Below, piece after piece: positions 37,321 to 45,820 of a stretch of 64,000 nucleotides of DNA. Location of the stretch: positions 2,046,001 through 2,110,000 of the forward strand of contig NZ_CP110395.1 in assembly GCF_029910215.1 (NCBI RefSeq), read 5' to 3'. The DNA is from Paraburkholderia sp. D15. GTDB lineage: Bacteria; Pseudomonadota; Gammaproteobacteria; Burkholderiales; Burkholderiaceae. The stretch's first letter is position 1; every line of letters starts with the position of its first letter. The notes below the pieces were generated by a model. It made no database searches, was not told where the DNA came from, and worked only from the letters and a program-made list of their open reading frames with translations. The translations under genes were made by a program, and so were the position numbers.

Positions 37321-37734
37321 ATGAATGTGAGCCATCAACTCGCCGACTCCACGGTGTTCGATCTGTCCGGGTTTCCGTTGATCGTCGCGCGCAACGAGGC
37401 GATCGCGCCCGGCTACGCGGCCGCCTGGGAGCAGGACATGAACGCGCTGCTGGAAAGCGACGCGCCGTTCGTGCTGCTGTTCATCTCGCCGCGCCCCGAG
37501 GAAACCCACGAAGACCGCAAGCGGCGCGGCATGTGGCTGAAGACGAACCGCGATCCGCTCGCGAAGGTGTGCAAGGCGCTGATCACGGTCGAACCCGACG
37601 AGCGCGAACGCGAGGAGTCGAAGGCGGGCGCGGCGGCGATCGCCAAGGCCTTCGGCATCCCGCTCGAAGCGGTCGCCACGCTCGACGATGCCAGACAGAT
37701 AGGTAGGCAACTGCTCGCGCAAGGACGAGACTAG
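37321..37734 (+). CDS. Hypothetical 137-aa protein
   Basis: I do not recognise the family. Small soluble alpha/beta protein: FDLSGFPLIVARNEAIAPG at the N-terminus, FVLLFISPRPEETHEDRKRRG in the middle, and an acidic, helical C-terminal half. AAGGA lies nine bases before ATG 37321. It lies 91 bp before the LuxR-type gene on the same strand. A GC-rich hairpin is in its leader. Confidence 0.7.
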   Translation: MNVSHQLADSTVFDLSGFPLIVARNEAIAPGYAAAWEQDMNALLESDAPFVLLFISPRPEETHEDRKRRGMWLKTNRDPLAKVCKALITVEPDEREREESKAGAAAIAKAFGIPLEAVATLDDARQIGRQLLAQGRD

Positions 37735-37825
37735 CGCCGCCGTTCCGGTCGACGACGAGGCTGCGAAGACACTCGGGACGGTTATTTCAGTACACCAGAA
37801 CGAACAGAAGAAACGGAGTATTCGA

Positions 37826-38572
37826 ATGAATGGCCAGAATGATTACATTGACTTGCTGGTGCCGGCCGACGAGTGCGCGCTACGTCACCGCATCCTCGAC
37901 GCGACCGCGGGCATGGGTTTCGACAAAGTGGTACTCGCGGTGCTGCCCGCGCAGGGCGTGTCGTTCGGCGCGGCGCACATGTGGAGCAATTGCGATCCGG
38001 AGTGGGAGCGGCGCTATCGCGAGCGGTCGTTCGACCTGATCGATCCGCTGCTCAGGCATTGCTTCAAGTCGCGCTTGCCGCTGATCTGGGCGCCGGACTT
38101 TTTCGAGGCGCCGGCGCAGCGCGAGTTTCACGACGAAGCCAGCGCGTATGGCCTGAACCGTGGCATCACCTTGCCGTTGTACGGTCTGAAGGGCGAGGTG
38201 GGCATGCTGACCTGCGCGGTGCACGACGCCTGCGCGATGAGCTACGAGCAATGTCTGCGCTGCCTGCCGCGGCTATCCTTGCTGCGCGACATCACAAGCG
38301 AGGCGATCGGCCAGTTCGGTCTCGATCCGAAACCGGGCATCGCGCCGCGACTCAGCCGGCGCGAGACCGAATGCCTGCGCTGGCACGCGGTCGGCAAGAC
38401 CTCGTGGGAAATCGGCCACATTCTCAACGTGAGCGAGTCCTGCATCAATTTTCATTTCAACAACATTCGCCGCAAGTTCAACGTGTCACGTCGTCACGAG
38501 GCGGTGCTCAAGGCGATCGAGTGGGGGCTGTTGAGCGTCGGCGATATGACCGCGGGTCTCGCCGCCAACTGA
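37826..38572 (+). CDS. LuxR-family regulator with autoinducer-binding domain (no luxI nearby)
   Basis: 248 aa. The N-terminal ligand domain (about residues 15-165) keeps the acyl-homoserine-lactone contact pattern: Trp-x3-Tyr (EWERRY), Asp-Pro nine residues later (DLIDPLL), Trp 15 residues after that Asp (PLIW), and a Gly near GLNRGI. The C-terminal HTH (about 175-240) starts LSRRETECLRWHAVGKTSWEIG. No autoinducer synthase is present in this window, so it is an orphan receptor here. Its last 87 bp overlap the end of the convergent amidotransferase gene. Confidence 0.92.
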   Translation: MNGQNDYIDLLVPADECALRHRILDATAGMGFDKVVLAVLPAQGVSFGAAHMWSNCDPEWERRYRERSFDLIDPLLRHCFKSRLPLIWAPDFFEAPAQREFHDEASAYGLNRGITLPLYGLKGEVGMLTCAVHDACAMSYEQCLRCLPRLSLLRDITSEAIGQFGLDPKPGIAPRLSRRETECLRWHAVGKTSWEIGHILNVSESCINFHFNNIRRKFNVSRRHEAVLKAIEWGLLSVGDMTAGLAAN

Positions 38573-39466
38573 CCCGTTCGACCGAACCGATCCAACCGAT
38601 CCAACCGACCCAGCCATTCCCAGCGATAGCCAGCGGTCGAGAAAACTGTTGAGCCAGACCACGCCGGCGCGATCGTGCCGATGCCCTTCACGGGTCTGGG
38701 CAGGAATGTCCTGCGCGCCGGGTGCGCCGAGTTTATGGGCAGCCGCGGCCGACCAGCGCCGCATCATCTGATAGCTGACCTCGGGGTGAAACTGCACGCC
38801 GAACGCGGCGGGCCCGTAGCGCACCGCCTGGTTTTCGAACTGCTCGCCCACGGCCAGCCGTTCCAGACCGGTCACACTCTCGAAACCCTCCCGGTGCCAT
38901 TGGTAGACCCGCTCCGGCCATTGACACAGCGCGCGTCCGGACAACGTCGGCTTGATCGGCCAGTAGCCGATTTCGGCGATGCCGTCGCGATGCGCGCTGA
39001 CCTTGCCGCCGAGGTGGCGAATCATCATCTGCGCGCCGAGACAGATGCCGAGGAACGGCGCCTGTTCGCGCAGCGGCACGCCGATCCAGTCGGTTTCCGT
39101 GCGAATCCACGCGTCGCTATCGTTCGCGCTCATCGGGCCGCCGAAGATCACCGCGCCCGCGTGATCGCGCATGCTGGTGGGCAGCGGGTCGCCGAGTGGC
39201 GGACGGCGGATGTCGAGCTCGTAGCCGCGCTGCTGCAACAAACGGCCGACGCGACCGGGGCTCGACTGTTCGCGATGCAGCACGATCAGGATGCGGGCCG
39301 GCGCGTCACGTGGTGCGAGGACGGTCGCGTGGGGCGACGCGAGCAGCGATGCTGCGCCCGGCGCGCTGAATTGCGCTTCGTTCGGTACATCGTTCGGCAC
39401 TTCGTTTTGCACGTCGTTGGACGTGTCGTGCGACGTTTCGTTTGAAGCAGGCAGGCGATTGGACAT
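38486..39466 (-). CDS. Class I glutamine amidotransferase (GMP-synthase-like)
   Basis: 326 aa. GATase1 domain (about residues 55-255) with nucleophile Cys in GICLGAQM and the His-Glu pair in FHPEVSYQMM. Nothing after the domain is catalytic: a Ser/Gly/Val repeat from a short DNA repeat and 29 residues read antisense to the luxR gene form the end. The N-terminal 45 residues are also repeat-derived (N-D/E-V-P units). Last gene of the five-gene reverse operon, 24 bp after gst. Acceptor substrate unknown. Confidence 0.85.
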   Translation of the reverse strand: MSNRLPASNETSHDTSNDVQNEVPNDVPNEAQFSAPGAASLLASPHATVLAPRDAPARILIVLHREQSSPGRVGRLLQQRGYELDIRRPPLGDPLPTSMRDHAGAVIFGGPMSANDSDAWIRTETDWIGVPLREQAPFLGICLGAQMMIRHLGGKVSAHRDGIAEIGYWPIKPTLSGRALCQWPERVYQWHREGFESVTGLERLAVGEQFENQAVRYGPAAFGVQFHPEVSYQMMRRWSAAAAHKLGAPGAQDIPAQTREGHRHDRAGVVWLNSFLDRWLSLGMAGSVGSVGSVRSNGSVGGETRGHIADAQQPPLDRLEHRLVTT

Positions 39467-39490
39467 GGAGCGAAATGACGATCGATGGAT

Positions 39491-40135
39491 TCAGCCAGGA
39501 ATGCCGCGCAGCGCTTCGAACGACACCATCACGTGTTCGCGGTAGGCGGCCCGTTGCTGCAGGCGCCGGTACCACGCACCGACGTGCGGCAATGCCGGTC
39601 GTTCGACATCGAGCGAGAAGTAGCGGAACAGGGTCGCGCCGACGGGAATGTCGCCGAGTCCCAACGTATCGCCGCTCAGATACGGGCGGCTCGCGAGCAC
39701 GCGGTCGAGCATCTGGAAGTGCTGCGTGCAGCGCGCGTTTTTCTCGCGCACCAGCGGCCAGTTGCGCTCGGCCTCGGGCGTGCGCACCATCGCCCAGAAC
39801 AGCCCGGTCATCACGTCGGGTTCGAGCGTCGTTTGGCACCAGTCCATCCAGCGTTCGGCATGCGAGCGCGCGAACGGATCAGCGAGCCAGAACGGCGCCT
39901 GCCGCGTATGCGCGGCGAGCAGCCGCAGGATCGTGTGCGATTCCCATGCGATCTCGCCGTCGAGTTCGATCACCGGAATGCGGCGGGCCGGATTCATCGC
40001 TTCGAATTCGGCGGTCTCGCAGCCGCCGAATTCCCCGCCCAGCGGCACGTGGCGATACGTCAGACCCAGTTCGCCCGCGAGCCACAACACCTTCTGCACG
40101 TTGAACGAACTGCGTCTTCCCCAGATCGTCAGCAT
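39491..40135 (-). CDS. Glutathione S-transferase family protein
   Basis: 214 aa. Thioredoxin-fold N-terminal domain (IWGRRSSFNVQKVLW; RRIPVIELDG with the cis-Pro; ESHTILRLLA carrying the glutathione-binding E-S) and an all-helical C-terminal domain. The start overlaps the previous gene's stop by 7 bp. Together with the C-S lyase and the PNPOx-like gene upstream it suggests handling of thioethers or glutathione adducts. Confidence 0.9.
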   Translation of the reverse strand: MLTIWGRRSSFNVQKVLWLAGELGLTYRHVPLGGEFGGCETAEFEAMNPARRIPVIELDGEIAWESHTILRLLAAHTRQAPFWLADPFARSHAERWMDWCQTTLEPDVMTGLFWAMVRTPEAERNWPLVREKNARCTQHFQMLDRVLASRPYLSGDTLGLGDIPVGATLFRYFSLDVERPALPHVGAWYRRLQQRAAYREHVMVSFEALRGIPG

Positions 40136-41370
40136 GTCGCGGCATCCTCCCGCGCGGGGCAGGCGGCGCTGAAGCGTTGCAGGCCGGCGGCGAGGTCGGC
40201 GATCAGGTCGGCGGGATCTTCGAGACCGATATGCAGACGCACGCCGATGCTGCCCTCCGGCCAGTGCGACGCGATCCGATGCTCGGCGAGATCGAACGGC
40301 ACCGCGAGGCTTTCGAAACCGCCCCACGAGTAGCCGAGGCCGACCAGTTCGAGCGGGTCCAGCATCGCGGCGAGCGCGGCGTCGGGCGCGGCGTGCAGGA
40401 TCACCGAGAACAGCCCGGACGCGCCCTTGAAGTCGCGCTTCCATAACGCGTGGCCGGGACAGTCGTCGAACGCGGGATACAGCACGCCGTTGACCTGCGG
40501 CTGCTGCCGGAGCCAGCTCGCCACCGCATGCGCGTTGTCCTGATGCTGACGCAGACGCACGCCCAGCGTACGCAGCCCGCGCAGCGCGAGGTACATGTCG
40601 TCCGGGCCGACGCACAGGCCGAGATCGCCGTGCAGTTGCTTGAGCGCGGGCCACGACGCGGCATTCGCCGACACCGTGCCGAGCATCGCATCGGAATGGC
40701 CGACCAGGTATTTGGTGCCGGCCTGGATCGACAGATCGACGCCATGATCGTGCGGCCGGTAGAACAGCGGGGTGGCCCAGCTGTTGTCGGCGATCACCGT
40801 GAGGCCGTGCGCGTGCGCGACGTTCGCGAGGGTCGCGACGTCCTGCACCTCGAACGTGTACGAACCCGGCGACTCGACGTAGATGGCCCGCGTGCGCGGC
40901 CGGATCAGCGGCGCGAGGTCGGCGCCGACGAGCGGATCGTAGTACGTGGTGTCGATGCCCATGCGCCGCAGCACCCCGTCGCAGGCATGGCGCACCGGGC
41001 CGTAGACGTTCGCGGTCATCAGCAGATGATCGCCCGGCGACAGGCACGTCAGCAGCGCGAGCGTGCACGCGGACAGCCCCGACGGACACAGCACCGCGCC
41101 CGCGCCGCCTTCGAGCTCGCACAGCGCATGCTCGAGCGCGTCCGAGGTCGGCGTGCCGCGCCGGCCGTAGATGTACGGCTGGGTCCGGTTGAGCAGATCG
41201 TGCGTGGTCGGGCTCAGCACCGTCGAGCCGTGATAGACCGGCGGGTTGACGAAGCCGTGATACGCGCCGGGATCGCGCCCGGCGAGCATGAGCCGGGTCG
41301 CGTCGGCGAACCGCTCCAGCTTCGGCGTGTACGGCGACGGCACGGCCGCCTTGGCGGCGTTCACGGCCAT
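40129..41370 (-). CDS. metC: Cystathionine beta-lyase / Cys-Met metabolism PLP enzyme
   Basis: 413 aa fold type I PLP enzyme that breaks C-S bonds of cystathionine-like thioethers. Visible: PSGLSACTLALL (phosphate binding), ESPGSYTFEVQDV and DNSWATPLF (PLP-contact Asp), and Schiff-base Lys in QAGTKYLVGHSDAM. Closer to beta-lyases than gamma-lyases by the WATP motif. I start at ATG 41370, overlapping the previous stop by 10 bp; a longer open frame is available upstream but is not homologous. Confidence 0.92.
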   Translation of the reverse strand: MAVNAAKAAVPSPYTPKLERFADATRLMLAGRDPGAYHGFVNPPVYHGSTVLSPTTHDLLNRTQPYIYGRRGTPTSDALEHALCELEGGAGAVLCPSGLSACTLALLTCLSPGDHLLMTANVYGPVRHACDGVLRRMGIDTTYYDPLVGADLAPLIRPRTRAIYVESPGSYTFEVQDVATLANVAHAHGLTVIADNSWATPLFYRPHDHGVDLSIQAGTKYLVGHSDAMLGTVSANAASWPALKQLHGDLGLCVGPDDMYLALRGLRTLGVRLRQHQDNAHAVASWLRQQPQVNGVLYPAFDDCPGHALWKRDFKGASGLFSVILHAAPDAALAAMLDPLELVGLGYSWGGFESLAVPFDLAEHRIASHWPEGSIGVRLHIGLEDPADLIADLAAGLQRFSAACPAREDAATC

Positions 41371-42032
41371 AGCAGGCTGCGCTCCCACGTCGCGCCGGCG
41401 CGGCGGTAACGCAGCCGCGTGAAGCGGCGTTCGGCATCCGATTGCCAGAACTCCACCTCGCGCGGCGACAGCGCATACATGCCCCAGTGCGGCGACACCA
41501 GATCGGGCTGCGCGGCGACCCGTGCGAGCTGTTCGTGCAGCGCGTGGCGCAGATCGTCGGCGCTCTCCAGCACTTCGCTCTGACGGCCGATCAGGATGCT
41601 GGCGCGCGAGCGTTCCGGGCGCGACATGAAGTCCGCGCGGCACGCGTCCTCGGACAGCCGCTGTACCGTGCCGCGAATGCGCACCTGCTGCGCGGTGGCG
41701 GGCCAGTAGAACGTGATCGCGGCGTTTGGCCGCTGCGTCAGTTGACGGCCCTTCGGGCTCGTCGCGTTGGCGGCGAAATGCCAGCCTTGCTCGTCCATGT
41801 TCAGCAGCACGACCGAACGCGCGTCGGGCGTGCCGTCGTCGTCGATCGTGGAGAGCGTCATCACCTGCGGCTCGTTGGCCTTCGCTTCGACGGCGGCGTC
41901 GAACCAGTCCGAGAAGAGCGCCTGCGGGGTGTCCGGCACGGCCTGCGTGTCGAACGGTTGACGGGCGCCGGCGAGCGTCTTGATCGACGTCAGGCGGGCT
42001 TGAAAGGGTGTCATGTCGTGGCGTGGTTCCAT
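41361..42032 (-). CDS. PNPOx-like flavoprotein (pyridoxamine phosphate oxidase family)
   Basis: 223 aa, split-barrel FMN protein. The domain order (ARSVVLLNMDEQGWHF, NAAITFYWPATAQQVRIRGTV, PHWGMYALSPREVEFWQ) matches PdxH. The substrate-phosphate/ring contact of PdxH (R-x-H near RLHDR) is changed to RRFTR, with the His replaced by Phe, so its substrate may differ. Located directly upstream of a PLP-dependent lyase, so a cofactor-supply role is attractive. 33 bp after the CitE-like gene. Start ATG 42032; ATG 42014 is an alternative. Confidence 0.82.
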   Translation of the reverse strand: MEPRHDMTPFQARLTSIKTLAGARQPFDTQAVPDTPQALFSDWFDAAVEAKANEPQVMTLSTIDDDGTPDARSVVLLNMDEQGWHFAANATSPKGRQLTQRPNAAITFYWPATAQQVRIRGTVQRLSEDACRADFMSRPERSRASILIGRQSEVLESADDLRHALHEQLARVAAQPDLVSPHWGMYALSPREVEFWQSDAERRFTRLRYRRAGATWERSLLWP

Positions 42033-42065
42033 GGCGCGTGTGCGATTCCGCTGATGGGGTTCAGG

Positions 42066-42968
42066 TTACGCAATGCCGAATTGCGTGGCGCGCGCGAGCA
42101 GCCGGTGCGCGGCGAGATAGTCGGGGACTTCGGCGAGAAAGCCGTCCACCACCGCGGCGGCGACCCGCTTGCCGTTCGATTGTTCGCGGGCGGTGTCGAA
42201 GGTTTCGATCACACGCCGGGCCAATGCGACTTCGGCGGCCGTCGGCGTCAGCACGCGGTTGACGATCGGCGTGAGCGGCGCGTTGACGATCGCCTTCGCC
42301 TTGTAGCCGAGCGCGCGCGAGGTGCGCATGTCGGCCTCCGCGCCTTCGACATCGGCGTAGCTGTACGGGCAGTCGATCGCGGTCACGCCGACCGCCGCGC
42401 ATTCGAGCAGGAAGCGCGAACGCACGTAGTCGAGTTCGTGACCGGCATGCGTGCGTTGCGCGCCGAGGTCCGCGACCATGTCCTCGGTGCCGACCAGCAC
42501 CGCCGAGATGCGCTTGCTGCACCGCGCGATCGCCATCGTGTTGACCACGCCGAGCGGCGATTCGATGTTCGGCACGAGTTCGGTCGAACCCGGCTGGATG
42601 TCGTATTCGGCTTCGTAGCGGCTGACCGCTTCGTCGAGCGCGACGACCTGTTCGGGCGTCGACACGAACGACATCATGATGATGTCCGGACGGCTGCGCA
42701 TCACCGCGCGCAGATCGTCGAGGCCGCCGTTATCGAGCGGATTGACGCGCACCGAGGTCAGCACGCCGGCTTCGCGCCAGCACTTCAGGACTTCGTCCGC
42801 GATGCGATGCGCGTCCGGCCGGCGCGCCGGCGGCGTGAAGGTTTCGAGTTCCTGAACGAGGACGTCGGCGCCGGTTTGCGGCCCGGCGAGCAGGGTGTCG
42901 CGATCGTGACCGGCCAGGAACAGCCAGGAACGGCGCAACTGCGGAGGACGTCGGTTGAGCAGGGGCAT
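42066..42968 (-). CDS. CoA-ester lyase, CitE/L-malyl-CoA lyase family
   Basis: 300 aa TIM-barrel, HpcH/CitE type. Supporting segments: SWLFLAGHDRDTL, VQELETFTPP, SVRVNPLDNGGL, VPNIESPLGVVNT with the metal Glu, and VLVGTEDMVADLG. It cleaves or forms 3-hydroxyacyl-CoA esters such as malyl-CoA or citramalyl-CoA. ATG 42968 has AGAGGA seven bases upstream. It starts the five-gene reverse operon. Confidence 0.85.
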   Translation of the reverse strand: MPLLNRRPPQLRRSWLFLAGHDRDTLLAGPQTGADVLVQELETFTPPARRPDAHRIADEVLKCWREAGVLTSVRVNPLDNGGLDDLRAVMRSRPDIIMMSFVSTPEQVVALDEAVSRYEAEYDIQPGSTELVPNIESPLGVVNTMAIARCSKRISAVLVGTEDMVADLGAQRTHAGHELDYVRSRFLLECAAVGVTAIDCPYSYADVEGAEADMRTSRALGYKAKAIVNAPLTPIVNRVLTPTAAEVALARRVIETFDTAREQSNGKRVAAAVVDGFLAEVPDYLAAHRLLARATQFGIA

Positions 42969-43091
42969 CGGGTATTCCTCTGAAGGCGCGAGCCTGATGG
43001 GTTCGCGCATAGCGTTGTTGACGATGAAGCGGACAGGGGCGCGCGGCACGCCGCCGCGAGCGACGGCGTGCAACGCGATACGACTGGGAAA

Positions 43092-43127
43092 TAAAACCGG
43101 CAACGAAACTAAAACCGGCAACGAAAC
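43092..43127. repeat. 18-bp perfect tandem duplication
   Basis: TAAAACCGGCAACGAAAC occurs twice in a row without a mismatch, and a partial third copy follows. Confidence 0.92.
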
Positions 43128-43225
43128 CGGCGATGGCGGTGACCGGGTTGACCGCGAACGGATGGCGGCGAGGCAGGCGCGCGAACGATGCGATACGCGG
43201 TGACGCGCGGTTGTACGCTGTCATG

Positions 43226-43280
43226 CGTCGCTTATGTGCTGCTTATGCGCTGCTTAAGCGTTGCTTATGCATTACTCATG
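43226..43280. repeat. 11-bp tandem repeat, five units
   Basis: Units CG(T/C)(C/T)GCTTATG and variants repeat five times at an 11-bp period, close to one DNA turn. It lies in a promoter-containing gap about 290 bp before the deaminase. Confidence 0.85.
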
Positions 43281-43566
43281 CGTTCGTCGCACGCGATTGC
43301 GTCGGCCGGTGCGTTGGCGAAAGACCCCTGACGTCATGCATCGTTGAGACCGGCAAAGGTTAAACGGCGCGCCGGTCGGGAACAACTATCAGGAGTGTCA
43401 GTGTGGACGTTGCACTGTTGCGTGGCGCACGCGTCGCGATGCGTGGAACGACGACTGTGATCGATAGCGCCCAGGCGCCTGGCGGTGTGCATCGCGGATA
43501 GCGCACAATGGCATGACGCTTGATCATTCCAGCACGTGTTCACACCTTCATCGAGGAGAGCCGCCT

Positions 43567-44076
43567 ATGAAAACGACAACCGACACCCCCGTCTCCACGC
43601 TGTCCGAAACAGATCTGTCCTTGCTGCGCGCGGCGATCGAACTCGCCGATGTATCGCGGAAAAACGGCCGCCATCCGTTCGCGGCGATCGTCGCCAACGA
43701 GCGCGGCGAGATCGTGGCAAGCGCGGGCAACAACTCGATGCCGCCCGAGGGCGATCCGACCCAGCACGCCGAACTGGCGGCCGCGGCGAAGGCCGCGCGC
43801 ATCCTGTCGCCGGAAGCGCTGGCGAAGTGCACGCTCTACACGAGCGCCGAGCCGTGCTGCATGTGTGCCGGGGCGATCTACTGGTGCAACATCGGCCGCG
43901 TGGTGTATGCGCTGTCCGAGCATCGGCTGCTGACGCTGACCGGCGATCATCCGGAGAACCCGACTTTCTCGCTGCCGTGCCGCGAGGTCTTCGTGCGCGG
44001 ACAACGGCGGATCGATGTGTTCGGCCCGCTGATCGAGGAGGAAGCCGAGCGTTCGCACATCGGTTTCTGGAAGTAG
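43567..44076 (+). CDS. Nucleoside/nucleobase deaminase (CDA fold)
   Basis: 169 aa zinc deaminase. Active site His-Ala-Glu (HAELAAAAKA) and PCxxC (EPCCMCAGAIYW) are intact. It removes an amino group from guanine, cytosine or a related base; the tRNA-adenosine TadA branch is less likely because the segments around HAE differ. GAGGAGAG lies six bases before ATG 43567, an ideal distance; upstream in-frame start codons are not needed. Confidence 0.88.
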   Translation: MKTTTDTPVSTLSETDLSLLRAAIELADVSRKNGRHPFAAIVANERGEIVASAGNNSMPPEGDPTQHAELAAAAKAARILSPEALAKCTLYTSAEPCCMCAGAIYWCNIGRVVYALSEHRLLTLTGDHPENPTFSLPCREVFVRGQRRIDVFGPLIEEEAERSHIGFWK

Positions 44077-44081
44077 CGGGG

Positions 44082-44117
44082 CCCCTTCCGCAACCCCTTT
44101 CGCAACCCCTTTCTCGA
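44082..44117. repeat. 12-bp tandem repeat, three units
   Basis: CCCCTTCCGCAA, CCCCTTTCGCAA, CCCCTTTCTCGA in a row directly after the deaminase stop. Confidence 0.8.
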
Positions 44118-44283
44118 CGATTAGAGCGCCGTACCCAAACCGCCGCCGGTCCGCAGGTTCCCGCCCGTCGGCGAACGCGCTACCATCTTCCCCCGAGCGC
44201 CGGGATCCGAAACGGCGCCCCGCAATCCATCCAACCCGTCCAACCTTGTCCCACGCCGGCCAACGCGACCGCCAGACCACCTC

Positions 44284-45405
44284 ATGAGCGACACTCCGCA
44301 GCCACCGTTTTCCATCCTCTTCGTCGACGACGACGAGCTGTCGCGCAACCACTTCGCGCGGGCGGTCCGCGCGGACTATCACGTCTACGTGGCCGGCACC
44401 GCGGACGAGGCGATGGCGGTGCTGAGCCGCCACGGCGCGGAGATCGCCGTGATGGTCACCGACTTCCGCATGCCCGGCCGCGACGGCGACGATCTGCTGC
44501 GCCAGGTGTCGCACGAGTATCCGCAGATCGTGCGCATTCTCGTCACCGCGTACGCCGACAAGGACATGCTGCTGAAGACGGTCAACACCGGCGAGATCTT
44601 CCGCATCCTCGAAAAGCCGTTGCGCACGGAGAAAGTCCGCGACGTGCTGCAACTCGCGATGACGCGTTATGCCGAGCGTGAGACGCGGCAACAGCGCCTG
44701 CTCGCGATGGATGAAACGCTGGCCTTTCTCGCGCATGAGCTGAACACGCCGCTCGCGGCGATCTCGCTGTTCGCGCAGTCGGTGGGCAACAACGTCGCCG
44801 AGCAATACGATCCGGAGCGGCAGAAGGAGATCGGCTACGCGGCCACGTCGATGCTGAACAACGCGCAGTATTGCCTGACGCTGATCTCGTCGTTCTGGGC
44901 GACGGTGCACAAGAGCGGCGGCCAGACCTCGGGCGGCAGCGTGAACCTGCGCGAAGTCACCGCGACGCGGCTGATTTCCACGTTGCTCGACACGTATCCG
45001 TTCACGGCGGCGCAGCGCGACTGGATCGAGGTGGACGTGCAGGGCGATTTCGTGGTCCGCACCATGCCGAACTGCGTGGCGCTGGCGCTGTCGTCGCTGC
45101 TGTCCAATGCGTTGCGGGCGCTGGAGGGCAGCGCCGGGCCGGCGCTGCGGCTCGAGGTGCGCGCCACGCCGGAACCCGAAATCCGCGTGCGCGACAACGG
45201 GCCGGGCATCGCGCCGGAAGTGATGGCGCGGCTGCTGCAGGACCCCATCACCACCTACGGCGGCTCGGGCGGTCATGGCATGGGGATGATCTTCTGCAAT
45301 CGCATCATGCAGTCGTCGGGCGGTTCGCTGCGGGTCGATTCGACCTTCGGCGCGGGCACCACGGTGACGATGGCGTTCCCTCAGCAACCGGGCCGCGGCG
45401 CATAG
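44284..45405 (+). CDS. Receiver domain fused before a histidine kinase
   Basis: 373 aa. Receiver domain first (residues 1-125: FVDDDELSR, phospho-Asp in VTDFRMPGRDG, Lys in LEKPLR), then HisKA (H-box FLAHELNTPLAAI, about 150) and a HATPase (LLSNALRAL, DNGPGIAP, GGSGGHGMGM). No membrane helix, so soluble. This order means that an upstream kinase may phosphorylate its receiver and thereby switch the kinase part, a relay seen in some quorum or stress networks. It stands alone; partner unknown. Confidence 0.9.
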   Translation: MSDTPQPPFSILFVDDDELSRNHFARAVRADYHVYVAGTADEAMAVLSRHGAEIAVMVTDFRMPGRDGDDLLRQVSHEYPQIVRILVTAYADKDMLLKTVNTGEIFRILEKPLRTEKVRDVLQLAMTRYAERETRQQRLLAMDETLAFLAHELNTPLAAISLFAQSVGNNVAEQYDPERQKEIGYAATSMLNNAQYCLTLISSFWATVHKSGGQTSGGSVNLREVTATRLISTLLDTYPFTAAQRDWIEVDVQGDFVVRTMPNCVALALSSLLSNALRALEGSAGPALRLEVRATPEPEIRVRDNGPGIAPEVMARLLQDPITTYGGSGGHGMGMIFCNRIMQSSGGSLRVDSTFGAGTTVTMAFPQQPGRGA

Positions 45406-45820
45406 TGAAGCGGATGACGCGTCGAAGGACGCGTCGGCCTGACCGGGCTGCAAGCGCTTTACTCAGAGCGTCAGTCAAAAGCCTATTCAAAGGGCCGCTT
45501 ATGGGCCGCTCATGGGCCGCTCATTGGCCGATTAACGCGCCACTTTACGCGCCGCTTAACTCGCCACTTTACGCATCAGCAATGCGCGGGAAAGAACAAC
45601 CGCGCTTGAAACAACGTCCCCCCTGCAACAACCTCCCCACGACAGCACATCGGCAACACAGCCCCGCGCACGAACGCGTTCGCGTTGTTATCACGGCGCT
45701 GAATTAGCAGTTGACGATTCATTGGTTCGTGCCCGCAAAGCGCGCTGCTACAGTGGCCGCCACGCTGACGGCACCAAACGTCGCGACTGACAAAACCAAT
45801 CCACCGATATGGGGTTCACC
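45406..45820. other. 415-bp gap with tandem repeats before an amino-acid ABC operon
   Basis: No gene found. Contains the 11-bp-type repeat at 45492-45575 and the promoter of the next transporter operon. Confidence 0.6.
45492..45575. repeat. Degenerate 10-12-bp tandem repeats (GGCCGCTCAT / CGCCACTTTA types)
   Basis: GGGCCGCTTAT, GGGCCGCTCAT, GGGCCGCTCATT, then GGCCGATTAA and CGCCACTTTACG, CGCCGCTTAACT, CGCCACTTTACG follow each other. Confidence 0.7.

Larger units (their letters stand above)
42969..43566. other. 598-bp gap between divergent genes with two tandem repeats
   Basis: No gene found. It holds promoters for the reverse operon and the deaminase, an 18-bp duplication (43092-43127) and an 11-bp repeat (43226-43280). 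Confidence 0.7.

Noticed and set aside
42955..43363. Small genes in the gap between the CitE-like lyase and the deaminase
   Set aside because: The frames lack ribosome sites and their content comes from the 18-bp and 11-bp repeats.
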